From assembly GCF_001550095.1 (NCBI RefSeq), contig NZ_LRUC01000006.1, forward strand, positions 186,001 to 250,000: a DNA stretch of 64,000 bases, written 5' to 3'. Position 1 is the first letter of the stretch. The number at the start of each line of letters is the position of its first letter. Below the pieces are notes generated by a model. It was given only the letters and a program-made list of their open reading frames with translations, had not been told where the DNA came from and did no database searches. A program made the translations under genes and the position numbers. The DNA comes from Celeribacter ethanolicus. Its GTDB lineage: Bacteria > Pseudomonadota > Alphaproteobacteria > Rhodobacterales > Rhodobacteraceae. Below, one piece after another: positions 28,071-37,033 of the stretch.

Positions 28071-29318
28071 ATGTCGGACATCGGACCGCCGCGCGGCACC
28101 GGGCCCTTGGCCCGTACCGAAGCGCGGCTTGCCTGGGGGCTTTTGACCCCGACCATTCTCGCGGTTTCTCTTGTGGTGATCCTGCCGCTTCTGGCGGTGT
28201 TCTGGATTTCCGTCAAACCGGTCTCGCTTGCCGATCTGCGCGCGCCGGAGACGGTTGTGCGCGAGGATTTGCGCGGACGCCCCGCGGCGGCGGGCGACGA
28301 AGCGACGCTGCGCTACCGGCTTCGAAATTCCTCACCGACCTCGGAAATCACCGGCGTGACGCTCACTGACACCTGGCCGGAGGGGCTGAGGCTCGCGGGC
28401 GATCTCGATCCGCGCTGTGAAATTGCCGAGGGTGAACTGTTGTGTGATCTGGGCGACTGGGAAGGCGGGTATCGCGAGACGCTCAACATTCCCGTCGTGA
28501 CCGAACAGGCGTGGTTCGATGCGGGTGCTGATGTCGAGGACACACCGGCCGAGGTCGATGGTAAAGCCTCATTCGTGCTCACCAATGGCGAGTTCACGCT
28601 GGAGAATTTCGTGTCGGTCTTTGATGGGGGCGAGTTCTGGTCCGTGCTTGGAGTGACCTTGTTTTACACCATCTTTGGCACCCTGGGCGCGATGATCATG
28701 GGACTTTTCGCCTCCATGTTGCTCAATCATTCCTTCAAAGGGCAGGGCATCTTGCGCGGGCTCTACCTGTTCCCCTATGTGGCCCCGGTGATCGCCGTGG
28801 CCTTTGCGTGGATTTTGCTGTTCGATCCGTTCTCCGGTTCCGCCAATGCGCTTTTGGTGCAGATGGGGGTGACGGATCAGGCGATCAACTTCTTTGGCGA
28901 GCGGCCCCTAGCGCTGATCATGGTGACGCTCTTTGAGATCTGGCGCTATTTCCCGCTGTCGTTCCTCTTCATCCTTGCGCGGATGCAGTCGATTCCGACG
29001 GATATGTACGAGGCCGCCGATATGGACGGGGCTTCGCCGTTCCAGCAATTCTGGTATCTCAGCCTGCCGCAGCTTCTGGGCATCCTCTCGGTGCTGTTCC
29101 TGTTGCGCTTCATCTGGACCTTCAACAAGTTCGACGACATTTTCCTTTTGACCGGCGGCAACGCGGGCACGCGGGTGTTGACGGTGAACGTCTATGAACA
29201 GGCCTTTGCGGTGTCGAATATCGGCGCGGGGGCGGCGGTGGCCGTGGTGATCTTTGCCTGTCTGCTGTTGTTCTCCGTGTTCTTCTTCAAATTCATGTCG
29301 AAGGAGGAGGGGCTATGA
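28071..29318 (+). CDS. Carbohydrate ABC transporter permease with inserted Ig-like (DUF11-like) periplasmic domain
   Basis: A 415-residue MalF-type permease. The first helix (about residues 24-46) is followed by a periplasmic loop of roughly 120 residues before the second helix (about 190). Residues 78-145 read like a DUF11/Ig-type module: a GVTLTDTWPEGLRLAG core, then C116 and C125 and the CDLGDWEGG strand. The transporter core carries the coupling motif YEAADMDGASPFQQFWYLSLP. Typical partners of this size are about 290-320 residues, so the insertion accounts for the extra length. It works with the permease encoded next. Confidence 0.88.
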   Translation: MSDIGPPRGTGPLARTEARLAWGLLTPTILAVSLVVILPLLAVFWISVKPVSLADLRAPETVVREDLRGRPAAAGDEATLRYRLRNSSPTSEITGVTLTDTWPEGLRLAGDLDPRCEIAEGELLCDLGDWEGGYRETLNIPVVTEQAWFDAGADVEDTPAEVDGKASFVLTNGEFTLENFVSVFDGGEFWSVLGVTLFYTIFGTLGAMIMGLFASMLLNHSFKGQGILRGLYLFPYVAPVIAVAFAWILLFDPFSGSANALLVQMGVTDQAINFFGERPLALIMVTLFEIWRYFPLSFLFILARMQSIPTDMYEAADMDGASPFQQFWYLSLPQLLGILSVLFLLRFIWTFNKFDDIFLLTGGNAGTRVLTVNVYEQAFAVSNIGAGAAVAVVIFACLLLFSVFFFKFMSKEEGL

Positions 29319-29330
29319 TTGGTGTGCAGC

Positions 29331-29398
29331 TTTTGGGGGCTTTGCCCCCCGCGCCTTTGGCGCTCCCCCCAGGATATTTTCAGACAAAAGAAGGGAGG
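29331..29398. repeat. Rhodobacteraceae-type intergenic hairpin repeat
   Basis: Two tandem hairpins, GGGGGC-TTT-GCCCCC (29335-29349) and GCGCC-TTT-GGCGC (29351-29363), are followed by CCCCCCAGGATATTTT and an A-rich stretch that ends in the ribosome site of the next gene. This pattern is familiar from intergenic regions of Rhodobacteraceae genomes; that recognition is from memory. Confidence 0.6.
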
Positions 29399-29403
29399 CC
29401 ATC

Positions 29404-30615
29404 ATGAAATACCTTCGTTTCGGATATGTGACCGGCCCGCTTCTTGGCGTGCTCTGGACTTTTGTCGTGGCAGTAACGGTCGCGGTGGCGATGAGTTTTG
29501 CCACGGGTGAGGCCTTTCGTCCGTCGATCATCGGCGCGCTGATGTTCGGCATTCCCACCGGATTAGCGCTTGTCTGGCGCGGCAAGGTTGTGATCGCTTC
29601 CGCAGTCCTGACCGTGGTGTATTTCGTCGCCCTTTCGCTGGGCGTTGGGCCTGTCCTGACCGGTAATGTGTCGCTGATCGCGCGCGTCGTGGCGGCGCTT
29701 TTCCTTGGGATCGGGATCGGCTGGCCGCTCGTGGTCTATCTCAGGGACCTGACCATGGGCACGCTGACGCGGCATGAGTTCGAAGATGCGGTAATCAAGG
29801 CGCTCAAGGGCTTCGGCTATGTGTTCTTCACGGCCATCGTGGTCATTCCCTTCTACGTCATGGTAATGACCAGTCTGAAAAATCAGGCCGAGCTGATGCA
29901 GAACCCGCTCGATTTCTCGATTGATCTGTCGAAAGGCTGGGGGCTGTTCCGGTCCTATGTCGAGCTGATGACGGAGTTCAATTTCGGCACTTACATGTGG
30001 ACCTCGTTCTACATCTCCGTGCTGACCGTGCTGATCACGCTCCTCTTCGCGATCCCTGGCGCCTATGCCGTGGCGCGGCTCAGATTCCGGGGGCAGGCGA
30101 CGTTTTCGCGTTCGATCCTGCTGATCTATATGGTGCCGATGATCGTTTTGGCGCTGCCGATCTACATCGCGTTTTCGATGATGGGGCTGCGCAATTCCGT
30201 AGCGGGGATCGTGATGATCTATCCGGTGACGACCATCCCCGTGGCGCTCTATATGCTGCAAGGCTATTTCCGTGGTCTGCCCGCAGAGATCGAGGAAGCT
30301 GGGTTGATGGATGGGCTCTCCCGGCTTCAGGTGATCTGGAAAATCACCCTGCCTTTGTCGCTTCCGGCGCTGGCGTCCGTGTCGCTTTACGTCTTCATGA
30401 TCGCGTGGAACGAGTTCCTTTTGGCCTTCATGCTCTTGGACGATCCGTCGAAATTTACCCTGACGCGGGGGATTGCCTCGCTCAACTCGTCGGAAATTCC
30501 GCGACAACACCTCATGGCCGGATCGGTGATTGCCACCGTGCCGATCATGGCGCTGTTCCTTGGGCTGGAGAAATTCATGACCAAGGGGCTGACGGCAGGG
30601 AGTGTGAAGGGATGA
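29404..30615 (+). CDS. Carbohydrate ABC transporter permease with extra N-terminal membrane domain
   Basis: A 403-residue MalG-type permease. The core starts near residue 135 (FFTAIVVIPFYVMVMTSLK) and carries EIEEAGLMDGLSRLQVIWKI, the ATPase-coupling motif. It is preceded by about 130 residues with four predicted membrane segments (about 8-30, 38-57, 60-80 and 88-110) that ordinary MalG-type proteins of 270-300 residues lack. The ATG at 29404 follows AAGGGAGG. It overlaps the hydrolase gene by four bases. Confidence 0.87.
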   Translation: MKYLRFGYVTGPLLGVLWTFVVAVTVAVAMSFATGEAFRPSIIGALMFGIPTGLALVWRGKVVIASAVLTVVYFVALSLGVGPVLTGNVSLIARVVAALFLGIGIGWPLVVYLRDLTMGTLTRHEFEDAVIKALKGFGYVFFTAIVVIPFYVMVMTSLKNQAELMQNPLDFSIDLSKGWGLFRSYVELMTEFNFGTYMWTSFYISVLTVLITLLFAIPGAYAVARLRFRGQATFSRSILLIYMVPMIVLALPIYIAFSMMGLRNSVAGIVMIYPVTTIPVALYMLQGYFRGLPAEIEEAGLMDGLSRLQVIWKITLPLSLPALASVSLYVFMIAWNEFLLAFMLLDDPSKFTLTRGIASLNSSEIPRQHLMAGSVIATVPIMALFLGLEKFMTKGLTAGSVKG

Positions 30616-31904
30616 CAGTTCTAAACCCACTCGACCAGGCCGCCCGAGACGTGCTCTTGGGCAATGATCGCGGCGGCTATACCATCCCGACGGTGCGGCT
30701 TTATCCGTTCCAGTGGAACTGGGACAGCATGTTCTCCGCCTGGGGCTATTCCACCTTTGACATCGCGCGGGCGTGGGCCGAGGTGGAGCTTTTGTTCGCG
30801 AGCCAATGGGCAACCGGCATGGTGCCCCATATGGTGTTCCACGAGGTCGATCCGGAGTACTTCCCCGGTCCCGAGGTTTGGGGGGCGGATCAGTCCCCGC
30901 CCACTTCCGGTATCTCGCAGCCGCCCGTGGCTGCGACGCTCATTCGCAAGATCTACGAGGCCGATCCCGAAACGGGCCTGCCGCATCTCCAATCGCTCTA
31001 TCCCAAGCTCGTTGCATGGCATGACTGGTGGATGAGGGAACGGTGCCAGGACGGGCCGGTGGCCATTGTGCATCCGTGGGAATCCGGGCGCGACAATTGC
31101 CCGGACTGGGACATCGGCATGGCGCATGTGCCGGTCGATGACAGCGATCCGTTCATCCGAAAAGCGCGGGAGAACAAGCGGCGCGATCTTGGTCTCTTGA
31201 ATGCCGATCAGCGCCCCGTCGCCTCGGACTATGACCGCTATCTTGCGATCCTCGCGTTTGGGCGGTCGGTGAACTGGGACGACGCGCAGATGATCGAGAA
31301 TGGGCCGTTCCTGATGGCCGATCCGGGGATTACATTCGTGCTTCTGCGTGCCTTCGCCGATCTGATCGAGCTGGGACGCGTTCTGGGCGAAGACACCTCC
31401 GGTCTTGTGGCGCAGGAGGCCAGGCTGCGTGACGGGGCGGATAAGCTCTGGAACCCGGAGACGGGCTGGTTCGATGCTTATGATCTGCGGAGCGGGGCTT
31501 TCGCGGGTGTGCTCGGATCGGGTGCGTTTCTTGCCTATCTCGCGGGCGTCTCCCGCCCGGCGCTCGATGCGCATTTTGCGCGAAGTTGGGACAAGGTCGC
31601 CTACGGTATCCCCTCGGCGGACCCGGAGAGCGAGAGGTTCGAACGCCGCCGCTATTGGCGCGGGCCGGTCTGGCCGGTGGTCAATTCGCTGATCGCCATG
31701 GGGCTCAAGGATATGGGCCGCAAAGAGGCCGAAGCGCGTCTGCGCGACGAGACCGCCCGGTTGATCGAGGGCGGTGGGTTCTGGGAATATTACGATCCGA
31801 TGGATGGCGCGCCCTGTGGCGGGCCGTCCTTTGGCTGGACGGCTGCCGTCTGGCTGACTTGGTGCGGTGTGAACCGTACCCCGCTTGCGGCAGGGAAGGA
31901 GTAA
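30612..31904 (+). CDS. GH63-type glycoside hydrolase, glucosyl/mannosylglycerate hydrolase-like
   Basis: A 430-residue cytoplasmic (alpha/alpha)6-barrel hydrolase with no signal peptide. Visible family blocks are FQWNWDSMFSAWGY (33-46), HPWESGRDNCPDWD (154-167), YWRGPVWPVVN (348-358) and FWEYYDP near 390-396. D161 and E392 are candidate catalytic acids by analogy with MGH/GH63 enzymes. It is coupled to the permease by ATGA overlap and precedes the ATPase, so it should cleave the imported glycoside inside the cell. Glucosylglycerate, mannosylglycerate or a related compatible solute is a reasonable but unproven substrate. Confidence 0.8.
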   Translation: MTVLNPLDQAARDVLLGNDRGGYTIPTVRLYPFQWNWDSMFSAWGYSTFDIARAWAEVELLFASQWATGMVPHMVFHEVDPEYFPGPEVWGADQSPPTSGISQPPVAATLIRKIYEADPETGLPHLQSLYPKLVAWHDWWMRERCQDGPVAIVHPWESGRDNCPDWDIGMAHVPVDDSDPFIRKARENKRRDLGLLNADQRPVASDYDRYLAILAFGRSVNWDDAQMIENGPFLMADPGITFVLLRAFADLIELGRVLGEDTSGLVAQEARLRDGADKLWNPETGWFDAYDLRSGAFAGVLGSGAFLAYLAGVSRPALDAHFARSWDKVAYGIPSADPESERFERRRYWRGPVWPVVNSLIAMGLKDMGRKEAEARLRDETARLIEGGGFWEYYDPMDGAPCGGPSFGWTAAVWLTWCGVNRTPLAAGKE

Positions 31905-31907
31905 AAC

Positions 31908-32918
31908 ATGTCTAGCATTGAGTTACAGGCCGTCGAAAAATGGTTCGGCGATGTGCAGGTGATCAAGGGCGTCGATCTCAAGATCGACGAGGGCGAATTC
32001 ATCATTTTCGTCGGCCCCTCGGGCTGTGGGAAATCGACTCTCCTCAGGATGATTGCCGGGCTCGAAGAGACCTCGCGCGGCAAGATTTTCGTCGGAGAGC
32101 GTGACGCCACCGCCGAGCCGCCGTCGAAACGCGGTCTCGCCATGGTGTTCCAGTCCTATGCGCTCTATCCGCATATGTCGGTGCGTGACAACGTAGGCTT
32201 TGCGCTTAAGGCCGCAGGCGAGCCGAAGGATGTCATCGCCAAGAAAGTCGATGAGGCGGCGCATGTGCTGAAGCTCACCGATTATCTTGATCGGCGCCCC
32301 AAAGACCTTTCCGGCGGGCAGCGTCAGCGGGTGGCCATCGGGCGTTCCATCGTGCGCGATCCGACGGCGTTCCTGTTCGATGAGCCGCTGTCGAACCTTG
32401 ATGCGGCGCTTCGGGTCGAGATGCGCTATGAGTTGGCGAAGCTGCACCGTTCGCTTCAGAGCACGATGATCTACGTGACCCACGATCAGGTGGAGGCAAT
32501 GACGCTTGCCGACCGGATTGTTGTTCTGGAAGCGGGTAAGATCGCTCAGGTCGGCTCTCCCAAGGAGCTTTATGAACGTCCCGGCAACCTCTTCGTGGCA
32601 CAGTTCATCGGCTCGCCCAAGATGAACGTCATTCCCGCCGCCGCAATGGGGCTTGGCGAGAAGGGCAAGGATCTTGGCATTCGCCCTGAACACATCACCA
32701 TCGTGCCCGCCGGGCAGGGCGATCTCGACGGTGTGGTCGATGTGGTCGAATACCTTGGGGCCGACACCTACATCATCGTCGATGCCGAAAACGGGGCCGG
32801 GCAGATGACCGTTCGCGATCTTGGAGACGCGCCGCATCAGCCGGGCGAAAAGGTCGGGCTGAAATTCGGCGAAGGGCGCACGCATCTGTTCGACGAGAAA
32901 GGTTTGGCGATCCGCTGA
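31908..32918 (+). CDS. Carbohydrate ABC transporter ATP-binding protein (MalK/UgpC type)
   Basis: A 336-residue ATPase with Walker A GPSGCGKST, signature [16 protein letters not shown], Walker B AFLFDEPLSNLDA and a C-terminal TOBE regulatory region starting near GIRPEHITIVPAG. It supplies energy for the two permeases encoded upstream. The gene follows the hydrolase by three bases behind GGAAGGAG. Confidence 0.94.
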   Translation: MSSIELQAVEKWFGDVQVIKGVDLKIDEGEFIIFVGPSGCGKSTLLRMIAGLEETSRGKIFVGERDATAEPPSKRGLAMVFQSYALYPHMSVRDNVGFALKAAGEPKDVIAKKVDEAAHVLKLTDYLDRRPKDLSGGQRQRVAIGRSIVRDPTAFLFDEPLSNLDAALRVEMRYELAKLHRSLQSTMIYVTHDQVEAMTLADRIVVLEAGKIAQVGSPKELYERPGNLFVAQFIGSPKMNVIPAAAMGLGEKGKDLGIRPEHITIVPAGQGDLDGVVDVVEYLGADTYIIVDAENGAGQMTVRDLGDAPHQPGEKVGLKFGEGRTHLFDEKGLAIR

Positions 32919-32981
32919 GCTGTCATCCTTTCGTGACGGTCGGTTCCTAAAAAGGGGCTGACCTGAACGAAGGAGAAACAC

Positions 32982-33800
32982 ATGACCCTGCCTGTGATCG
33001 GTGCTGCCCTGAATGTCGAGCACTTGCCGGGTTTCCGGGATTGGCTGTTCGAGAAAGACCGCGATCTGGAGATCCAGAGTTTTATCTGGCCGGAGATGCT
33101 GATCAAGGGCGACTGGCACGATCTCGTGGCGGAGGCCAGGAGACATCTCGATGGCTACAAGGGGCGGCTGGGTATCCACGGCCCGTTCTGGGGGCTGTCG
33201 TTCACCAATCCCGATCCGGACATTCGGGCGGTGGTCAGGACGCGTATGATGCAGGGGCTTGAGATCGCCGAAGCGCTTGGTGCGCGGTTCATGGTGATCC
33301 ATTCGCCCTATACGACCTGGGACTGGCACAATCTCGACATGCATCCTGGCGCGCGTCAGCGGGGCATTGCGATGGCGCAGGAGCTGCTTGTCGACGTGGT
33401 GAAACGCGCCGAGAATATTGGCCTGACCCTGATGCTGGAGAATATCGAAGACATCGAACCGGAGGATCGCAAGCTCCTTGCACAGAGTTTCGATTCAGAG
33501 GCGATCCGGCTGTCCGTCGATACCGGTCATGCCCATTATGCGCATGGCGCCACCGGCGCGCGTCCGGTCGATCACTTCATCCGTTCGGCGGGCGATATGC
33601 TGGGCCATGTCCATCTTCAGGACGCCGACGGGTTCGCGGACCGGCACTGGCCGATCGGCGAGGGGACGATCCGGTGGCACGAGGTGTTTCGCGCGCTGGC
33701 GGAGCAGGCGACGGAGCCGCGTCTGATCCTCGAGCTGCGCGATCCGGTTGGGATCGAGCGGTCGATGGACTGGCTGAGCCGAGAAGGTCTCGGCCAGTGA
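32982..33800 (+). CDS. Sugar phosphate isomerase/epimerase family TIM-barrel protein
   Basis: A 272-residue protein of the AP-endonuclease-2/xylose-isomerase-like fold. Metal-binding positions are suggested by HGPFWG, FMVIHSPY, LMLENIEDIEPED, LSVDTGHAHYAH, GHVHLQDADG and LILELRD, the usual His/Glu/Asp ladder. As the last gene of the glycoside operon it probably rearranges the released sugar or a derivative; the actual reaction is unknown. Confidence 0.8.
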   Translation: MTLPVIGAALNVEHLPGFRDWLFEKDRDLEIQSFIWPEMLIKGDWHDLVAEARRHLDGYKGRLGIHGPFWGLSFTNPDPDIRAVVRTRMMQGLEIAEALGARFMVIHSPYTTWDWHNLDMHPGARQRGIAMAQELLVDVVKRAENIGLTLMLENIEDIEPEDRKLLAQSFDSEAIRLSVDTGHAHYAHGATGARPVDHFIRSAGDMLGHVHLQDADGFADRHWPIGEGTIRWHEVFRALAEQATEPRLILELRDPVGIERSMDWLSREGLGQ

Positions 33801-33830
33801 CAATCCTGTGACGATCCAGCGATCATATCG

Positions 33831-35048
33831 TCATTCGGCGGGCATGGTCCTGGCGGTGAAGGCGGCGGGGTGTGTCGTGGCGCTCTGTTGTTTCGCGCTT
33901 TTCTGAATGTCGCCGAGCCAGGCCACCACGATCAGGATCAGCGCGCCCAGAGGCATGAGCACCCAACCGAGCCACTGCGAGTCTGCATAATAGCCCATGA
34001 TCACATGGTTGAAGAGCGCAAGGATCGTGCCGGTCGCAAAGACAAGAAGGCCCTGACGGCCCAGAAGCCGCAGAAAAGACAGGGCTTTCGCCCCGGTCAG
34101 CCGCGTCACCCAGGGCAGGCAGGACAGCACATAGGCCAATGCCAGCGCATGGGTCATGCGCGGCAGGGCGAGGAAGGTCTTGTCATGCGACACCATGTTG
34201 AACGGCAGGCCGGCCTTGCCCAGAACTGCCATCTGATGGTTCATGAACGGCCCGAACCCCGGCACATAACGCCATGCCAGCACGACGGCGAGCCACCCGG
34301 TCGCGAGCCAGAACAGCCAGGGTGTCTTGGCCACGAAACGCTGGCCTCGGCGCAGGAAGATGCCGGTCAGAAGGCCTACGACAAAGATGAATTGCCACGC
34401 CACAGGGTTGAAGAACCAGCCGCCCGGATTGGGGTAATTCGGCAGATTGAGCCGCCAGATGCCGGCGGCCAGCCAGAGCGCGGCAGAGAGGCCCAAAAGC
34501 AACATCGGTCGCCAAAGCCCCAGAAGGATCATCAGGGGGCCGCAAAAGAGCAGCACCGAATAGGCGGGCAGGATGTTCACATAGCCGAGCTGATGGCCGA
34601 GCAGGGGGATGCCGATCATCGCCTCGGCGGTGTTGCCAAACACCTGCCGCAGGTTGATCTTGGTCAGCAATTCGTCGACGCCGAACCATGTGGCGCCCGC
34701 GGCAAAGATCGCGATGGCCAGCGAGGTCAGCAGGATCTGCACCAGATAGAGCGTCCAGGAGCGTTTCCACATGGGCGCGACGGCCTGCCACAGGCCTTTC
34801 TCATGGCGCGCCTGAAACCGGCCGGTGTAGGCAAGTCCGGCGGCAACGCCGGACATGATGAAGAAGGCCTCCGCCGCATCGGAGAAACCGATGTTGCGCA
34901 CGGTGAGATATTCGTAGGGGTTTTCCGGTGAGTGATCGACGAAGATCATCAGGAGCGCCAGGCCGCGAAAGGCGTCGATCCGGGGATCGCGTGGGCGTTT
35001 GGCGGGTTGCGCGAGTTCGTCGGGCACCGCGATGTCATGCCGGGACAT
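33831..35048 (-). CDS. opgC: OpgC-family glucan succinyltransferase
   Basis: A 405-residue integral membrane protein with about ten membrane segments. It begins with a short cytoplasmic stretch and RIDAFRGLALLMIFVDHS, the acyltransferase-3/OpgC signature. In Rhodobacter sphaeroides OpgC succinylates osmoregulated periplasmic glucans. It overlaps opgH by 14 bases at the end of the opg operon, supporting that role. Confidence 0.9.
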   Translation of the reverse strand: MSRHDIAVPDELAQPAKRPRDPRIDAFRGLALLMIFVDHSPENPYEYLTVRNIGFSDAAEAFFIMSGVAAGLAYTGRFQARHEKGLWQAVAPMWKRSWTLYLVQILLTSLAIAIFAAGATWFGVDELLTKINLRQVFGNTAEAMIGIPLLGHQLGYVNILPAYSVLLFCGPLMILLGLWRPMLLLGLSAALWLAAGIWRLNLPNYPNPGGWFFNPVAWQFIFVVGLLTGIFLRRGQRFVAKTPWLFWLATGWLAVVLAWRYVPGFGPFMNHQMAVLGKAGLPFNMVSHDKTFLALPRMTHALALAYVLSCLPWVTRLTGAKALSFLRLLGRQGLLVFATGTILALFNHVIMGYYADSQWLGWVLMPLGALILIVVAWLGDIQKSAKQQSATTHPAAFTARTMPAE

Positions 35049-36831
35049 GTGTCACCTCCGGGGTCACGGTTTCAGCGTGCGGGTCGGCCTGCCAGCGACC
35101 AACAATCTCGCGATAGCTGCGGATCACCGGGGCGGGGCGGCGTTCCTCGGGCACGAGAAACAGTCTGTGGGTGAGTGGGCGCGAGGTCCACGCGATCAGG
35201 AACGGCGCAGCCAGCATCGGCAGGCATACGGGCTGGAGCCACAGTGTCAGATCGGGCGCCACACGGGCGACGAGGGCCAGAGCCGCGCCGCCGGTGAGCA
35301 TGATCCAGAGACCCGCGCGGAAGCCTTCGGCCAGCGTCAGGGCGCCTTCACCGCGCTGGTTGGCGGGCCAACCGCCATCGCGACCAGAGAGCACCTGCAT
35401 TACCGCCTTGGTCTGGTACATCAGCATCAGAGGGGCGATCAGCGACGAGAGGAGGATTTCGGCAATGACGGAAAATCCGGCGCGCACGGAACCACCGAAC
35501 CGCGCGGTGCGGCGTGTGCCGGAGGCCTCGTAGAGGATCGCGAATTTCGGCAGGATCAGAAGACCCATGATGCCGACGATCAGCGCGGTGATTTCCTTGG
35601 TCCGGTCATCGGGGAAGACCGGGAAGAGCATATGCGGTTCCGGGAAATAGTTCGGCACCGGGGCAAGGATCGTCGCGACCACGGAGGTGATCAGGAAGGC
35701 GGCCCAGAGCACGGAGACGAGATAGGCGAAGATGCCCTGCAGGAACACGAAGCGCGACCATGCCGCCAGACCCGGAGCGAGCAGAAGGCGGGAATGCTGC
35801 AGGTTGCCCTGACACCAGCGGCGGTCGCGCTTGGCATAGGACAGGATGTTCTCCGGCCCCTCCTCGAAGGAGCCGCCGATGCTGTGATCGACCTGAACGC
35901 GCCATCCGGCACGGGCCAGAAGTGCGGCTTCGACATAGTCGTGACTCAGGATATGCCCGCCAAAGGGCGGCGGCCCGGCCAGTTCCGGCAGGGCACAGCT
36001 CTCGGCAAAGGCTTTGAGGCGCACCATGGCGTTGTGGCCCCAGAACGGGCCGGTGTTGCCCTGAAGACGTTCGAGACCCCGGGTGAAGATCGGGCTGTGA
36101 AAGCTTGCCGCGAATTGCATGGCGCGGCCAAAGAACGACCGCGCGCCAATGATCTTCGGCAGGGTCTGGAGAAGCCCGAGCTGCGGATCGGCCTGCATCC
36201 TGGCGGCCATCTCGCGCACGGCGCGGCCCTCCATCAGGCTGTCGGCATCGAGGATCAGCGCAAAATCATAGGCGCCGCCGGAGCGACGGATGAAATCTTC
36301 GATATTGCCCGCCTTGCGGCCCCGGTTGTCGCTGCGACGACGATAGAAAATCCGGCCCTCGCCTTGGGTCTCCGCGATCAGGCGCAGGTAGGTCTGGCGT
36401 TCCAGAAGCGCGGCCTCTTCATTGCGGGTATCGGATAGAATCGCGATGTCGGCGGCGAGACCCTCGGCGCGGATCGAATGATCCATCGCGGCGATGCGGG
36501 CAAAGGTCGTCACCGGGTCTTCGTTGCAGATCGGCACCAAAACCACGAGGCGCGGAGCGGGGGATTGCAGCTCCGGTGTCGGGCGGCGTTTGAGCACGCG
36601 CGGCGCGAGACCGACGAAGGACAGGGTCGCGCCCCAGGCCAGCCAGGCGGTGGTGACGAAAATCAGAAGACCGCGTACCACGTCCCAGACATCGACGCCG
36701 TCCTGAATCGCGGCGTCGGCCAGAAGCGTGGAGGCGGTGAGCGCGGCCAGAAGTGCGAAACTCAGGGCCAGAAAGCGCAAAAGCCTGGTCCGCGGGTCGG
36801 CGGCCAGTGCCTTGCGAGGGGAAGACGACAT
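35035..36831 (-). CDS. opgH: Glucans biosynthesis glucosyltransferase H
   Basis: A 598-residue inner-membrane GT2 enzyme that polymerises UDP-glucose into the glucan backbone. Two N-terminal helices precede the catalytic domain with LVPICNEDP, LDADSLMEG (D-x-D type) and the RRWCQGN motif, then four or five C-terminal helices. It is shorter than the 847-residue E. coli protein, as expected for alphaproteobacterial OpgH. It starts 13 bases after the small opgI-like gene. Confidence 0.94.
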   Translation of the reverse strand: MSSSPRKALAADPRTRLLRFLALSFALLAALTASTLLADAAIQDGVDVWDVVRGLLIFVTTAWLAWGATLSFVGLAPRVLKRRPTPELQSPAPRLVVLVPICNEDPVTTFARIAAMDHSIRAEGLAADIAILSDTRNEEAALLERQTYLRLIAETQGEGRIFYRRRSDNRGRKAGNIEDFIRRSGGAYDFALILDADSLMEGRAVREMAARMQADPQLGLLQTLPKIIGARSFFGRAMQFAASFHSPIFTRGLERLQGNTGPFWGHNAMVRLKAFAESCALPELAGPPPFGGHILSHDYVEAALLARAGWRVQVDHSIGGSFEEGPENILSYAKRDRRWCQGNLQHSRLLLAPGLAAWSRFVFLQGIFAYLVSVLWAAFLITSVVATILAPVPNYFPEPHMLFPVFPDDRTKEITALIVGIMGLLILPKFAILYEASGTRRTARFGGSVRAGFSVIAEILLSSLIAPLMLMYQTKAVMQVLSGRDGGWPANQRGEGALTLAEGFRAGLWIMLTGGAALALVARVAPDLTLWLQPVCLPMLAAPFLIAWTSRPLTHRLFLVPEERRPAPVIRSYREIVGRWQADPHAETVTPEVTHVPA

Positions 36832-36844
36832 TGTTGTGACCCCC

Positions 36845-37033
36845 TCAGACGGGCTTTCCGGGCAGGATCAGGCGCAACAGGCGTGGCCATTCTGCGCGCA
36901 CGCGGTCGTGTTCGAGCACCTGCTGCGGCATGTCGAGCGGCGCTTCGGGGGGCATCCAGTCTTGGGACGCGTCCAGAAGAGCGTTGGTGTCCGTCGCGAA
37001 TTCGGTGTTGTTCGGAGTGTGAGTCACAATCAT
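36845..37033 (-). CDS. opgI: Small OpgI-like protein between opgG and opgH
   Basis: A 62-residue soluble peptide (MIVTHTPNNTEFATDTNALL..., ending RLILPGKPV) with no membrane segment. Its ATG overlaps the opgG stop (ATGA) and it ends 13 bases before opgH, so it is a real, translationally coupled member of the operon. R. sphaeroides has a small gene, opgI, at this place in opgGIH; identity here is by position rather than by sequence recognition. Function is unknown. Confidence 0.65.
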   Translation of the reverse strand: MIVTHTPNNTEFATDTNALLDASQDWMPPEAPLDMPQQVLEHDRVRAEWPRLLRLILPGKPV

